Part shown: piece after piece, positions 51,501-58,571 of the stretch
How the letters are laid out: every line of letters begins with the position of its first letter
Numbering within the stretch: the first letter of the stretch is position 1
Assembly: GCA_905214345.1 (NCBI GenBank)
Contig: CAJMLV010000002.1
Span: 1 to 64,000 of the forward strand
Source of the DNA: an uncultured bacterium
GTDB lineage: Bacteria > Bacillota > Clostridia > Oscillospirales > Ruminococcaceae
Reading direction: 5' to 3'
DNA: 64,000 bases
Position numbers and translations under genes: made by a program
Notes under the pieces: generated by a model
The model's database searches: none
Seen by the model: only the letters and a program-made list of their open reading frames with translations
What the model was told of the DNA's origin: nothing

Positions 51501-52780
51501 AGCAGCGGCCCTATCTGCCGGCCGCCTGCGACCGGGACATTTTCGAGTTCAACGAGCTCACCGGCAATATTTTCTTCCACACCCGGCGGGTGCTGCTTCA
51601 GGGCGAAGCCCAGCAGGAACAGCATTTCCCGCAGGGGTGGATCGAAAGCGGCCTGGTGCATCCTGCCTTTGCCCAGGCCTTTACCGAAGCTTTTTCCCGC
51701 CTTCGCATGCGGGATGAACTGGGCCGGCTGCAGGTGCAGCTGCGGGGCAAGAGTGGCAACTATGAATGGTTCCGCCTGACCCTGCAGCATCTGAGCCAGA
51801 AACTGCAGGACCTGGACACCATTCTGGTCATGGTGGAGCCTATGGGGGCCCAGCGGGACCAGGAAGTGGAATACATGCGCATGCGCCGCTTCTATCAGGT
51901 GCTGTTGTCTGAAGCCATCGCCTATGCGGAGGTGGATCTGGATCGGGACGACCTGCAGGCGGCGGGCGGTGTCTGGCACTGCCATGAGAAAGACTACCTG
52001 CATACCGGCCGGCACTTCTTCCAGGAACTGACCAAGGCGCTGGCCAACAGCTTGACCAAGGAGGAAATGCGGGTCCTGCAGGAATACGGAAACGCCGCTG
52101 CCCGGGAAAAAATGTTTGCCGAAGGCAACCTGAACCACCGGTTCTACTATCGCCGCAACATCGGCAATGAACTGCACTGGGTGGAGCTGACCGTCTATCT
52201 CTTCCGGGAACAGATGTCCGGCAGTGTGTATGCCCTCCTGTACCTCAAGGATGTTAATGCCGAGAAGGAACGGGAACTGGCACAGCTGGATGCCGCTAAC
52301 CGCGACCCTCTCACCGCCATCTACAACCGCTCCGCCTTTGAGCGGGAAATGACCCGCAGTATCATCGAATCCACCGCCAGCCCCTGCGGGTATCTGCTCT
52401 TGCTGGACGTGGACGACTTCAAGCAGATCAACGATATGCACGGGCACATGGAAGGGGATACCATGCTGAAGATGGTCTCTCACCAGCTGCTTCAGACCTT
52501 CCGCAAGGGGGATGTCATCGGCCGTATGGGCGGGGACGAATTTCTGGTATACATCCGGGGCAGCATCCCGCGGGAAAGCCTGGAACAGCGCCTGACCCAC
52601 TTCCTGGAACAGCTGCGTACCAACTCCCACAACATGCTGACCTGCAGCATGGGCCTGACTCTGGTCACCAGCGAGCATTTCGACTACGCCCGTTCCCTCA
52701 GCCAGGCAGATACGGCCATGTACCACAGCAAGCGTCATGGCAAAAACAACTTCAGTTTCTTTGAAGACCTGAATGTCTGA
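48515..52780 (+). CDS. Large PAS/GAF EAL-GGDEF signalling protein
   Basis: A 1421-residue soluble protein for cyclic-di-GMP turnover. Order: PAS (about 15-130); GGDEF-like domain with the signature lost (VGDCY, about 145-290); EAL domain (about 305-555) with AEALLRY, LEVTES, VDDFGTGYS and CEGVES all intact, so phosphodiesterase is likely active; PAS with a CPNC pair (about 590-695); GAF (about 705-860); two PAS-like regions (about 875-1000, 1120-1255); and a C-terminal GGDEF (about 1260-1415) with intact GGDEF at 1339-1343. No membrane helix. Start uncertain: ATG 48515 has no ribosome site, ATG 48533 has GGGTGA. EAL before a C-terminal GGDEF is an unusual order. Confidence 0.92.
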   Translation: MIRVTLMLFDLQQISRDSRDALNFLGESSHEYYFCYDFAGRIALFSHNTWDRFALPRAEDDTCTPHALYEIVHPQDRPIVTMQFHRLSRGETDTYDGKYRLRAKTGEYIWVRSCGKSQLNEKGQPVWMIGRISVSEAEPGQRPDVFDLNRLKQDAEVYLAEKMPASLLVIGVDNLRSINLKHGRSFGDDLLARLYAAFEEAVYGRERVYHTVGDCYAAILPHTDEEKVTQVFRYVQQRLTDCCTLSAGCVPLQTYKIPDAETLYQYAEVTLAAAKRQGRDKIVFFSAEDYEKEISALELKDEMKRSVESDFRGFFLAYQPQVRTNSGRLYGAEALLRYRSEQRGVISPVEFIPLLEQSGLIGKVGLWVLRQSLAQCKAWRARVPDMHISVNLSFAQLYQEGIAQDVLDALAESGLPGSALTLEVTESLELMEYARINEIFRLWKLNGIEISVDDFGTGYSGLSRLKDLEVDEIKIDGMFINNIHRSAYNYRLLSNMIQLADSSRIRVCCEGVESEDELRVLQELHPMLLQGYLVGRPGTPKQLEELFMETDSAAYLERQEQIRRFNATRSRPPISGSPCSESELALKVLNSESNIYYISDPETYELYYLNPAGQSLFGVRDYQGRKCYRVLQGRDTPCPNCTNAQLRQDGFYVWDHYNEYCNRHFLLRDKLIEYSGRLVRLEIASDITKHENVSRDTGERLEFAQKIVENTAILAGESRYDEAVDKVLASVGQYYQADRAYLFQPTPSMPGFWDNTFEWCAPGVEPQHGNLQKVPPKAVKRWMEQFARNRTVVLLNIDTIRDKSPDEWQTLQAQNITRLIAVPLRDGGSTVGFIGVDNPRHSIRDDSQIRVLAHFLITRLHQQRNEHRYQELLRAENRDVFSRLGLGLWVIYLDAAANLREMLGDDTMNVAMGVDRSLSPAEYYDFWYTRINPGYYEYVDRSVQNMVDSGKVVQLEYTWKHPLRGDVMVRCTGVRTADENGCICLKGYHRIVDDVEQRPYLPAACDRDIFEFNELTGNIFFHTRRVLLQGEAQQEQHFPQGWIESGLVHPAFAQAFTEAFSRLRMRDELGRLQVQLRGKSGNYEWFRLTLQHLSQKLQDLDTILVMVEPMGAQRDQEVEYMRMRRFYQVLLSEAIAYAEVDLDRDDLQAAGGVWHCHEKDYLHTGRHFFQELTKALANSLTKEEMRVLQEYGNAAAREKMFAEGNLNHRFYYRRNIGNELHWVELTVYLFREQMSGSVYALLYLKDVNAEKERELAQLDAANRDPLTAIYNRSAFEREMTRSIIESTASPCGYLLLLDVDDFKQINDMHGHMEGDTMLKMVSHQLLQTFRKGDVIGRMGGDEFLVYIRGSIPRESLEQRLTHFLEQLRTNSHNMLTCSMGLTLVTSEHFDYARSLSQADTAMYHSKRHGKNNFSFFEDLNV

Positions 52781-52814
52781 ACCGCTTTGCCAGGATTTTC
52801 CGTCCTGCTGCCGC

Positions 52815-52843
52815 TTGACATTTTTGCCGTCCGGCGCTACCAT
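52815..52843 (+). promoter_or_regulatory. Promoter of the second MATE gene
   Basis: TTGACA (52815-52820), 17-base spacer, TACCAT (52838-52843). TATAGG at 52843 is an alternative -10. Confidence 0.5.
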
Positions 52844-52854
52844 ATAGGTATAAA

Positions 52855-52946
52855 CCGTCCCGCATGGACGGATGTGGATTTTAGGTAGTAGGTTACTTTT
52901 CGCCACACGAACCTGCCTTTTGGGCAAGTGCGTGTGGCTTTTTTTT
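52855..52946 (+). promoter_or_regulatory. 5' leader with hairpin, antiterminator and terminator before MATE
   Basis: First hairpin CCGTCC/GGACGG (52855-52871). AGTAGGTT (52887-52894) can pair with AACCTGC (52910-52916). That excludes the terminator GCCACACG (52902-52909) with CGTGTGGC (52931-52938), which has inner CCTGCC/GGGCAAG pairing and T8 (52939-52946). A six-codon frame ATG-to-TAG (52864-52884) lies in the leader but has no ribosome site. The layout is that of a transcription attenuator or riboswitch; it matches no class I can name. Confidence 0.6.
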
Positions 52947-52985
52947 GTGCCTGTGTCCCGAAAATAAAGGAGAATACCCGAACCA

Positions 52986-54335
52986 ATGGAACAAACATTC
53001 ATGAAACAAAGACCCGTTCTGCCCCTGGTGCTGTCCATGTCGCTGCCCATGGTGCTCTCCATGATGGTGTCGTCACTGTACAACATCGTGGACAGCTATT
53101 TTGTGGCCCGCATCAGTGAACAGGCCATGACCGCCCTTTCGCTGGTATTCCCGGTGCAGAACCTCATCAACGCGGTGACCATCGGCTTTGCCATCGGCAT
53201 CAACGCCGTCATTTCCTACTATCTGGGCGCACGGGAAAACGATAAGGCCGACCGGGCCGCCACCCAGGGTATGGCCTGCAATGCCCTGCACGGACTGGTG
53301 CTTACCGCCGTCTGCATTGCCGGTATGCCCGCCTTTTTGTCCTTCTTCACCACCGATACCCTGGTCATCGACCTGGGGGTGCGGTATTCCCGTATTGCTT
53401 TCAGCTTTGCGGTGATCATCGCCCTGGCCATGTCCTTTGAAAAGATCTACCAGGCGGCGGGGCAGATGGTGCTGACCATGGTCAGCATGCTCTGCGGCTG
53501 TGTGGCCAACATCATCCTGGACCCCATTATGATTTTCGGACTGGGCCCGGTGCCCCGCATGGGTATTGAAGGCGCAGCCTGGGCTACCGGCATCGGCCAG
53601 GTGATCAGTCTGGTGCTGTATCTGGTGTTTTACACGGTACGCCCGCTGAATATCCGCATCTCTGCCAAGGCGCTGCGCCCCGACAGGCGTATCCTGAGCC
53701 GCTTGTACGCGGTGGGGGTGCCCGCCTCCCTCAACCTGGCGCTGCCCTCGCTGCTGATCTCTGCCCTCAATGTCATTCTGGCGGCTTACTCTCAGGTATA
53801 CGTGCTGGTACTGGGTGTGTACTATAAGCTGCAGACCTTCCTGTATCTGCCCGCCAACGGCATAGTGCAGGGCATGCGACCCATCATCGGCTATAACTAC
53901 GGCGCCGGGGAGCATGCCCGGGTACGCCGCATCTACCGGGTCACCCTGGCCCTGGCCGCCGCCATCATGGCGGTGGGCACTGTGCTCTGCCAGCTTATTC
54001 CCGAAGAACTCATCGGCCTGTTCTCTTCCAATGCCGAGACCATCGCCGCCGGCGGCACCGCCCTGCGCATCATCAGTGTGGGCTTTCTGATCTCGGCGGT
54101 GTCGGTCATCTCCTCCGGCGCACTGGAAGGCCTTGGGATGGGCGGTGCATCGCTGATCATCTCGCTGATGCGTTACACGGTCTTTATCATCCCGGCGGCA
54201 TTTGTGCTCAGCCGCTTCTGGCAGGCCAACGGCGTATGGCATGCGTTCTGGATCACCGAGGTGGTCACCGCAGTGGTGGCGTACCGTGTCTATCGCAAAC
54301 GAACCGCGTCGGGTCCCCGAGGGTCCGAAATCTGA
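52986..54335 (+). CDS. MATE family efflux transporter
   Basis: A 449-residue transporter with twelve helices, starting PLVLSMSLPMVLSMMVSSLYNIVDSYFVARIS, and the second half repeating near GVPASLNLALPSLLISALNVILAAYS. It differs clearly from the MATE at 15.9 kb (no paralog-level identity by eye). ATG 52986 with AAAGGAGA about 12 bases upstream; ATG 53001 is an alternative. The regulated leader before it suggests induction by a compound, perhaps the pump's own substrate. Confidence 0.94.
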   Translation: MEQTFMKQRPVLPLVLSMSLPMVLSMMVSSLYNIVDSYFVARISEQAMTALSLVFPVQNLINAVTIGFAIGINAVISYYLGARENDKADRAATQGMACNALHGLVLTAVCIAGMPAFLSFFTTDTLVIDLGVRYSRIAFSFAVIIALAMSFEKIYQAAGQMVLTMVSMLCGCVANIILDPIMIFGLGPVPRMGIEGAAWATGIGQVISLVLYLVFYTVRPLNIRISAKALRPDRRILSRLYAVGVPASLNLALPSLLISALNVILAAYSQVYVLVLGVYYKLQTFLYLPANGIVQGMRPIIGYNYGAGEHARVRRIYRVTLALAAAIMAVGTVLCQLIPEELIGLFSSNAETIAAGGTALRIISVGFLISAVSVISSGALEGLGMGGASLIISLMRYTVFIIPAAFVLSRFWQANGVWHAFWITEVVTAVVAYRVYRKRTASGPRGSEI

Positions 54336-54360
54336 CCTCTAAAGAAAAAATATTGCAAAA

Positions 54361-54407
54361 CGGACGGCGTCCTTCTGTCAGAACAGAGGGGGGACCGTCC
54401 GTTTTTT
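54361..54407 (+). terminator. Terminator after the second MATE gene
   Basis: CGGACGG (54361-54367) with CCGTCCG (54395-54401), an inner TCTG/CAGA stem, then T6. Confidence 0.85.
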
Positions 54408-54651
54408 GCGTGTGAACAAGAGATAAAAGATGTGGTAAAGATAACCAAAAGCAACAGAAAAAGTGCTGAAAAATGGCGGAAAATTTTGAACAATTTTTCA
54501 CGGCTTGTCAAATCGAATCGAAGCGAGTATAATAAAAGTGTACGCAGGTCCGAATACTATACGGAAAGACGTCGGAAACCCTTCGGCTATAACAGGAAAG
54601 TGTACGGAACGCCGAACAGGTTTGTGTGACGATGTAACGGGAGGAGCCGGA
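54408..54651 (+). other. AT-rich upstream region of the first LuxR-type gene
   Basis: The 316 bases between the MATE stop and this regulator hold the MATE terminator, an unusually AT-rich block (54415-54500) and one strong promoter. The 110-base leader after the promoter shows no clear hairpin and no gene. The base composition contrasts with the GC-rich flanks. Confidence 0.6.
54505..54533 (+). promoter_or_regulatory. Promoter of the first LuxR-type gene
   Basis: TTGTCA (54505-54510), 17-base spacer, perfect TATAAT (54528-54533). Confidence 0.8.
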
Positions 54652-55860
54652 ATGGAGTACATAACGGTGCGGCAGTTTGCCGAGAAGTGGGGAATATCTG
54701 AACGCCGGGTACAGAAGTACTGTGCGGCGGGGCGCATACCGGGTGCTCGGAAGTTTGGCGTCTCCTGGGAGATACCGGCCGACGTGGAAAAGCCGGAAGA
54801 TCCCCGCAGACAAAGGGGGGAGGCAGCCCCTGAACCGGCAGCAAAACGGGAACCCGCCCTGGAAGGTGCGGGGCTGATGCCGCTGCTCAACACTCCCTTT
54901 CAGCCTGGGCACTGCCTGGAAACCATCCGCGCCATGCCGGACGGGCCACGCAAGGATATTGCTTGGGCGGAATACCATTATTTCAGCGGCCAGGCGGAGC
55001 AGGCCGTGCGGGAAGTGGAACTGCATCTTGCAGACAAGGATATGGAGGTACGCCTTTCCGCCTGCCTGATTTACGCATATGCCAATCTTTCGCTGGGGCA
55101 GATTCAGCGGGCCAGCTACACTCTGAACGAGCTGAACCGGACTCTGGACGCTACCGACAGCACGAATTCCCTGCAGCTGATGGCGGCCAAAGGCTTTGCG
55201 GCCAGTGCAGCGGCAGTGCTGCTGCACCTGCCTCTGCCTGAAAATTTGCCGCCGGTCGAAGAATGTCTGCCGTTGCTGCCGCCGGGTCTGCGGGCTTTTT
55301 CCATGTATGTGCATGCCCATTACATCTACCTGCAGGGAGATTATGCCAAAAGCCTGGGTGTGGTGGAAGCGACCCTGGCCATGCAGAATAAAGTGTACCC
55401 GATACCCTCCATTTACCTGCATCTGGTGGCTGTGATGGACAATATGAGCCTGCGCCGACCGGAGGAAGCCCAGGCCCATCTGCTGGCGGCCTGGGACCTG
55501 GCCCGCCCCGACGATCTCATCGAAGGATTCGGGGAACATCACGGCCTGCTGGGCGGCATGCTGGAGGCCGTCATCAAGAAGGACTGGCCGGAGGATTTCA
55601 AGCGGATCATTGAGATCACCTACCGATTTTCGGCGGGGTGGCGGCGCATCCATAACCCCGCCACCGGCCACGACGTGGCGGACAACCTGACCACCACCGA
55701 ATTTGCCGTGGCCATGCTGGCTGCCCGGGGCTGGACCAACCAGGAGATCGCCGAGCACATGAATATCTCTCCCAACACAGTCAAGCATTACATTTCCCTG
55801 GTGCTGCAAAAACTTGATGTCAGCCAGCGTCAGGACCTCAGACAGTTTATGCTGCAATAA
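54652..55860 (+). CDS. Transcriptional regulator with N-terminal MerR-like and C-terminal LuxR HTH
   Basis: A 402-residue regulator with two DNA-binding ends. Residues 1-42 (EYITVRQFAEKWGISERRVQKY, then ARKFGVSWEIP) are an excisionase/MerR-like helix-turn-helix. Residues about 80-320 are helical, TPR-like. Residues about 335-395 form a LuxR-type HTH (AARGWTNQEIAEHMNISPNTVKHYIS). This pairing is uncommon. ATG 54652 has GGGAGGAG; the longer frame starts within the promoter. It stands before the second LuxR-type gene, with two terminators between them. Targets unknown. Confidence 0.85.
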   Translation: MEYITVRQFAEKWGISERRVQKYCAAGRIPGARKFGVSWEIPADVEKPEDPRRQRGEAAPEPAAKREPALEGAGLMPLLNTPFQPGHCLETIRAMPDGPRKDIAWAEYHYFSGQAEQAVREVELHLADKDMEVRLSACLIYAYANLSLGQIQRASYTLNELNRTLDATDSTNSLQLMAAKGFAASAAAVLLHLPLPENLPPVEECLPLLPPGLRAFSMYVHAHYIYLQGDYAKSLGVVEATLAMQNKVYPIPSIYLHLVAVMDNMSLRRPEEAQAHLLAAWDLARPDDLIEGFGEHHGLLGGMLEAVIKKDWPEDFKRIIEITYRFSAGWRRIHNPATGHDVADNLTTTEFAVAMLAARGWTNQEIAEHMNISPNTVKHYISLVLQKLDVSQRQDLRQFMLQ

Positions 55861-55861
55861 G

Positions 55862-55893
55862 AAAACGGCTCCTGCTTTCGGGAGCCGTTTTTT
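55862..55893 (+). terminator. Terminator after the first LuxR-type gene
   Basis: AAACGGCTCC/GGAGCCGTTT 10-bp stem, then a T6 run. Confidence 0.9.
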
Positions 55894-55897
55894 GTTG

Positions 55898-55937
55898 CCG
55901 CGCAATCCTCTTTCGAGGGAGTGCGCGGTATTTTTTT
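55898..55937 (+). terminator. Second, adjacent terminator-like hairpin
   Basis: CCGCGCA (55898-55904) with TGCGCGG (55922-55928), inner CCTC/GAGG, then TA and T7. It may back up the first terminator. Confidence 0.7.
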
Positions 55938-56079
55938 ACCCGTTTCGGGGGCCGTTTCGAGCTAGGCCGCCGGGGTAATACCCTGCCCGTTTTGCCCCCC
56001 TTCACGGGTGATGGCAAAAAAATTCATTTATGATATATTGGAAAAAAATAGCCTTTTGCAAAAAAGTATATATTTTTGA

Positions 56080-56112
56080 GGATGCCGCTGTAATTTTTTT
56101 GCAGCGGCATCC
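56080..56112 (+). repeat. Perfect 11-bp hairpin in the leader of the second LuxR-type gene
   Basis: GGATGCCGCTG (56080-56090) and CAGCGGCATCC (56102-56112) around an 11-base T-rich loop, ending 34 bases before the start codon. It may act on mRNA stability or translation, or be an operator. The upstream DNA (56020-56080) is very AT-rich; no clear promoter could be chosen. Confidence 0.6.
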
Positions 56113-56146
56113 GCAGCCATGGTGCACACAAGCAAGGAGGAACGAT

Positions 56147-57640
56147 ATGGCTAACCCCGATATAACTCTGGAAGTTATGGAGGAACATATTCGTCAGGAA
56201 GAATGGAATGATGCGGCCGCGATTCTGGAACAGACCGATGTACAGCGTCTGCCCTGGAACCAGAGGGAGAAGGCCATCCGGCTGTTTTCTCTTCTGCCGG
56301 AGGAACTGCGGCTGACCCGCCCGCTTTTGTGTGCGCGCAGGATTCAGCTGGCAGCCGGGCTGGGAGACCGGGAGCAGATGCGCAAAGGTTTTGCGGCGCT
56401 GACCTTTGTGCGGGAACACAGCCGGGAAAATACCCCCGAACGCCAGAAGGTGGAAAATCTGCTGAGCACGGCCTGCCTGCTCAAACGGGGAACCGACAAC
56501 GCCCAGATGCTGCTGACTTTGTCGGTCTTGTATAACGAACTGCACGGTGCGGTGCCCCAGTTGGTCTTCAGTGCCACCGGCGGGCGGCCCAGCGTGCTGA
56601 ACGGTGCCAAGGACCTGTCCCAGTGGGGACGCAACTGGCGGGCAGTCAGCAGCATTGTGCGGCCCATGCTGGGCGCCCTGCTGCCTTTTGGCGGAGAGGG
56701 AGCGGCAGCCGCCGCCTGTGCGGAATTGCTGTATCTGAAGAACGACATCAACAACGCTGCTCTGCAGGTGGTAGGGGCCAAAAATGCACCCGATCCCGAG
56801 ATCCGGTTTGCCGGTCTTGCCCTGACGGTCTGGCTGCACCGTCTGGACCCGGCGGCCAAACCGCCGGAGGAACTGGCCGAAAGACTGCTGGCGACGCTGG
56901 AAAAAGAAGATGCCTCCTGGCTGATCCCCAACGCCGAAGCACTGATCACCCGGCTGGACATCAGCCGGGGGCGGGTGGAAAAGGCGGAACAGTGGGCTGC
57001 CCGGTACGAGGGGGCCGAACTGGACCACTGCTGCCCCGACAATGCCTATGTGCTGCAGACCAAAGCGCAGGTCTATCTGGCGCTGGGCCGGTTCAGAGAA
57101 GCCGCCATGCTTACCGAGGAACTGCTGCACATGATCGAAGGGGACTGCCGCCCCATCGACCGCATCGAATATCTGCTGGACGGGGCACTGGCCTGCGAGC
57201 GGATGGGCGATGCAGCCACCGCACTGGACAAGGTACGGCAGGCCCTGACCCTGGCTTATCCTTATGGCTATGTACGGCTGTTTGCGGACCGGGGGGCTCC
57301 CATGCTTTCGCTGCTGGACCGCTGTGCCAAGGAGTGTGACCTGCCCGAAGAGCAGATCTCCTTCTGGCGCAAATGTGTGGAAGCCGCCCGTCAGATGTCT
57401 TTGCATTGCCCCGCGCTGTATGCTCCGGTCGCCAAGGAAGAAAACACCACCGAGCTGACCCGTACCGAGGTACAGGTGCTGCACCTGCTGGCACAGGGAA
57501 AGACCAACCGGGACATCTGCGAGAGTATGGGATTCAAGCTGCCCACAGCCAAATTCCACATCCACAACCTGTGCGATAAACTGGGCGTTGCAAACCGTAC
57601 CGCCGCCGTGGCGGAAGCCCAAAAACAGGGGATTTTGTGA
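56147..57640 (+). CDS. LuxR family regulator with TPR-like domain (MalT-like C-terminal)
   Basis: A 497-residue protein. Residues 1-420 are helical and TPR-like, similar to the repeat part of MalT/LAL regulators, but the STAND NTPase of MalT is missing. The C-terminal LuxR HTH (about 433-495) reads LTRTEVQVLHLLAQGKTNRDICESMG and TAKFHIHNLCDKLGV. ATG 56147 has AAGGAGG. It is followed after about 100 bases by the unknown gene and AAA+ ATPase and may regulate them. Confidence 0.88.
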   Translation: MANPDITLEVMEEHIRQEEWNDAAAILEQTDVQRLPWNQREKAIRLFSLLPEELRLTRPLLCARRIQLAAGLGDREQMRKGFAALTFVREHSRENTPERQKVENLLSTACLLKRGTDNAQMLLTLSVLYNELHGAVPQLVFSATGGRPSVLNGAKDLSQWGRNWRAVSSIVRPMLGALLPFGGEGAAAAACAELLYLKNDINNAALQVVGAKNAPDPEIRFAGLALTVWLHRLDPAAKPPEELAERLLATLEKEDASWLIPNAEALITRLDISRGRVEKAEQWAARYEGAELDHCCPDNAYVLQTKAQVYLALGRFREAAMLTEELLHMIEGDCRPIDRIEYLLDGALACERMGDAATALDKVRQALTLAYPYGYVRLFADRGAPMLSLLDRCAKECDLPEEQISFWRKCVEAARQMSLHCPALYAPVAKEENTTELTRTEVQVLHLLAQGKTNRDICESMGFKLPTAKFHIHNLCDKLGVANRTAAVAEAQKQGIL

Positions 57641-57743
57641 AAGAAAGATGGTGAAATTGCGAAAACCTATACTTTTGGCTAGTTACGGGTCGTTGTCGGT
57701 TTTTGTAGAATGGAGAAAATGAGCGGAACAGGGGGCTTTGCCG

Positions 57744-58571
57744 ATGCAGAAGGAAATGAGCGAGCAGAGCCGCAGGGAAACGTCGGCCCGGTTGACCGCG
57801 CCCCAGCACCTTGTGACCACCCGTTTTGAAAAGCATCAGAAGATCGAAGGCTACGAGCAGGACAGGGCGGTGCCGGAATTTTACGGCTGTGACAGGTTGT
57901 GGAAGATGGATACCCTGTACGGGCGCATCCAGATGGGCTACCATCCGGGGCGCGGCCAGAGTTTTATTTTTGCCAATATCAAGACTTCGATTTTTGATAC
58001 GGCGCCTTCCGCCTATCAGCACCGGATGAAAGAGACCCAGCAGATGCGGGCCCTGAAGACCGGCACCCAGAACCAGGCGTACAGTTCCCGCCGCTGGAAT
58101 AACAGCGCTGTCCTGCTGTACAAGGCCGAAAACAAACCCTGGTCGGAACAGTCCATTGCGCCGTATCTGCGGCGGGTCAATCTGGAAACCCTGCGCAAGA
58201 CCATGCCCTTCCTGGACAGGAGTGAGGCGGGCCAGCGGGAGGAAAACCGGGAGGAAAAGAAGCGCCTGGAGCAGCAGGTCCGTCAAAGCCTGTGGGAAGG
58301 AAATGACCGGCGCACCGCCGAGCTTCGCCTGCAGGAACGGGAACTTTCCCGGGAACAGGACGCCCTGAGTGCGCTGCTCATCCGCAAACAGACCCAGAGC
58401 CAACTGTTTTTCCGCAAGATCAACATAGCGTTCGATCTGCAAAAAGCAAAAATGTTCGATTACTACCGCCGTATGCGGAACCGCCGCATGCAGCACGCAG
58501 ACGAGATGCAGGCTGCGGCGGGAACGGAGGAAACGACGCCGAATGTCCAGAACGAACGCCGTGACAACTGA
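57744..58571 (+). CDS. Coiled-coil protein of unknown function upstream of AAA+ ATPase
   Basis: I do not recognise this 275-residue protein. Residues 1-150 are basic and aromatic-rich (DRLWKMDTLYGRIQMGYHPG, IFANIKTSIFDTAPSAY); 160-235 are a strong coiled coil of Glu, Arg and Gln; 236-262 are Arg/Met-rich. No signal peptide or membrane helix. TTG 57738 and ATG 57744 are possible starts; ATG 57744 has GGGGG eight bases upstream. The stop lies 29 bases inside the AAA+ gene, so the two are translated together and probably act together. Confidence 0.75.
   Translation: MQKEMSEQSRRETSARLTAPQHLVTTRFEKHQKIEGYEQDRAVPEFYGCDRLWKMDTLYGRIQMGYHPGRGQSFIFANIKTSIFDTAPSAYQHRMKETQQMRALKTGTQNQAYSSRRWNNSAVLLYKAENKPWSEQSIAPYLRRVNLETLRKTMPFLDRSEAGQREENREEKKRLEQQVRQSLWEGNDRRTAELRLQERELSREQDALSALLIRKQTQSQLFFRKINIAFDLQKAKMFDYYRRMRNRRMQHADEMQAAAGTEETTPNVQNERRDN

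Noticed and set aside
52864..52884. Six-codon leader peptide before the MATE gene
   Set aside because: No ribosome site precedes the ATG, and no codon pattern suggests a drug or amino-acid response.
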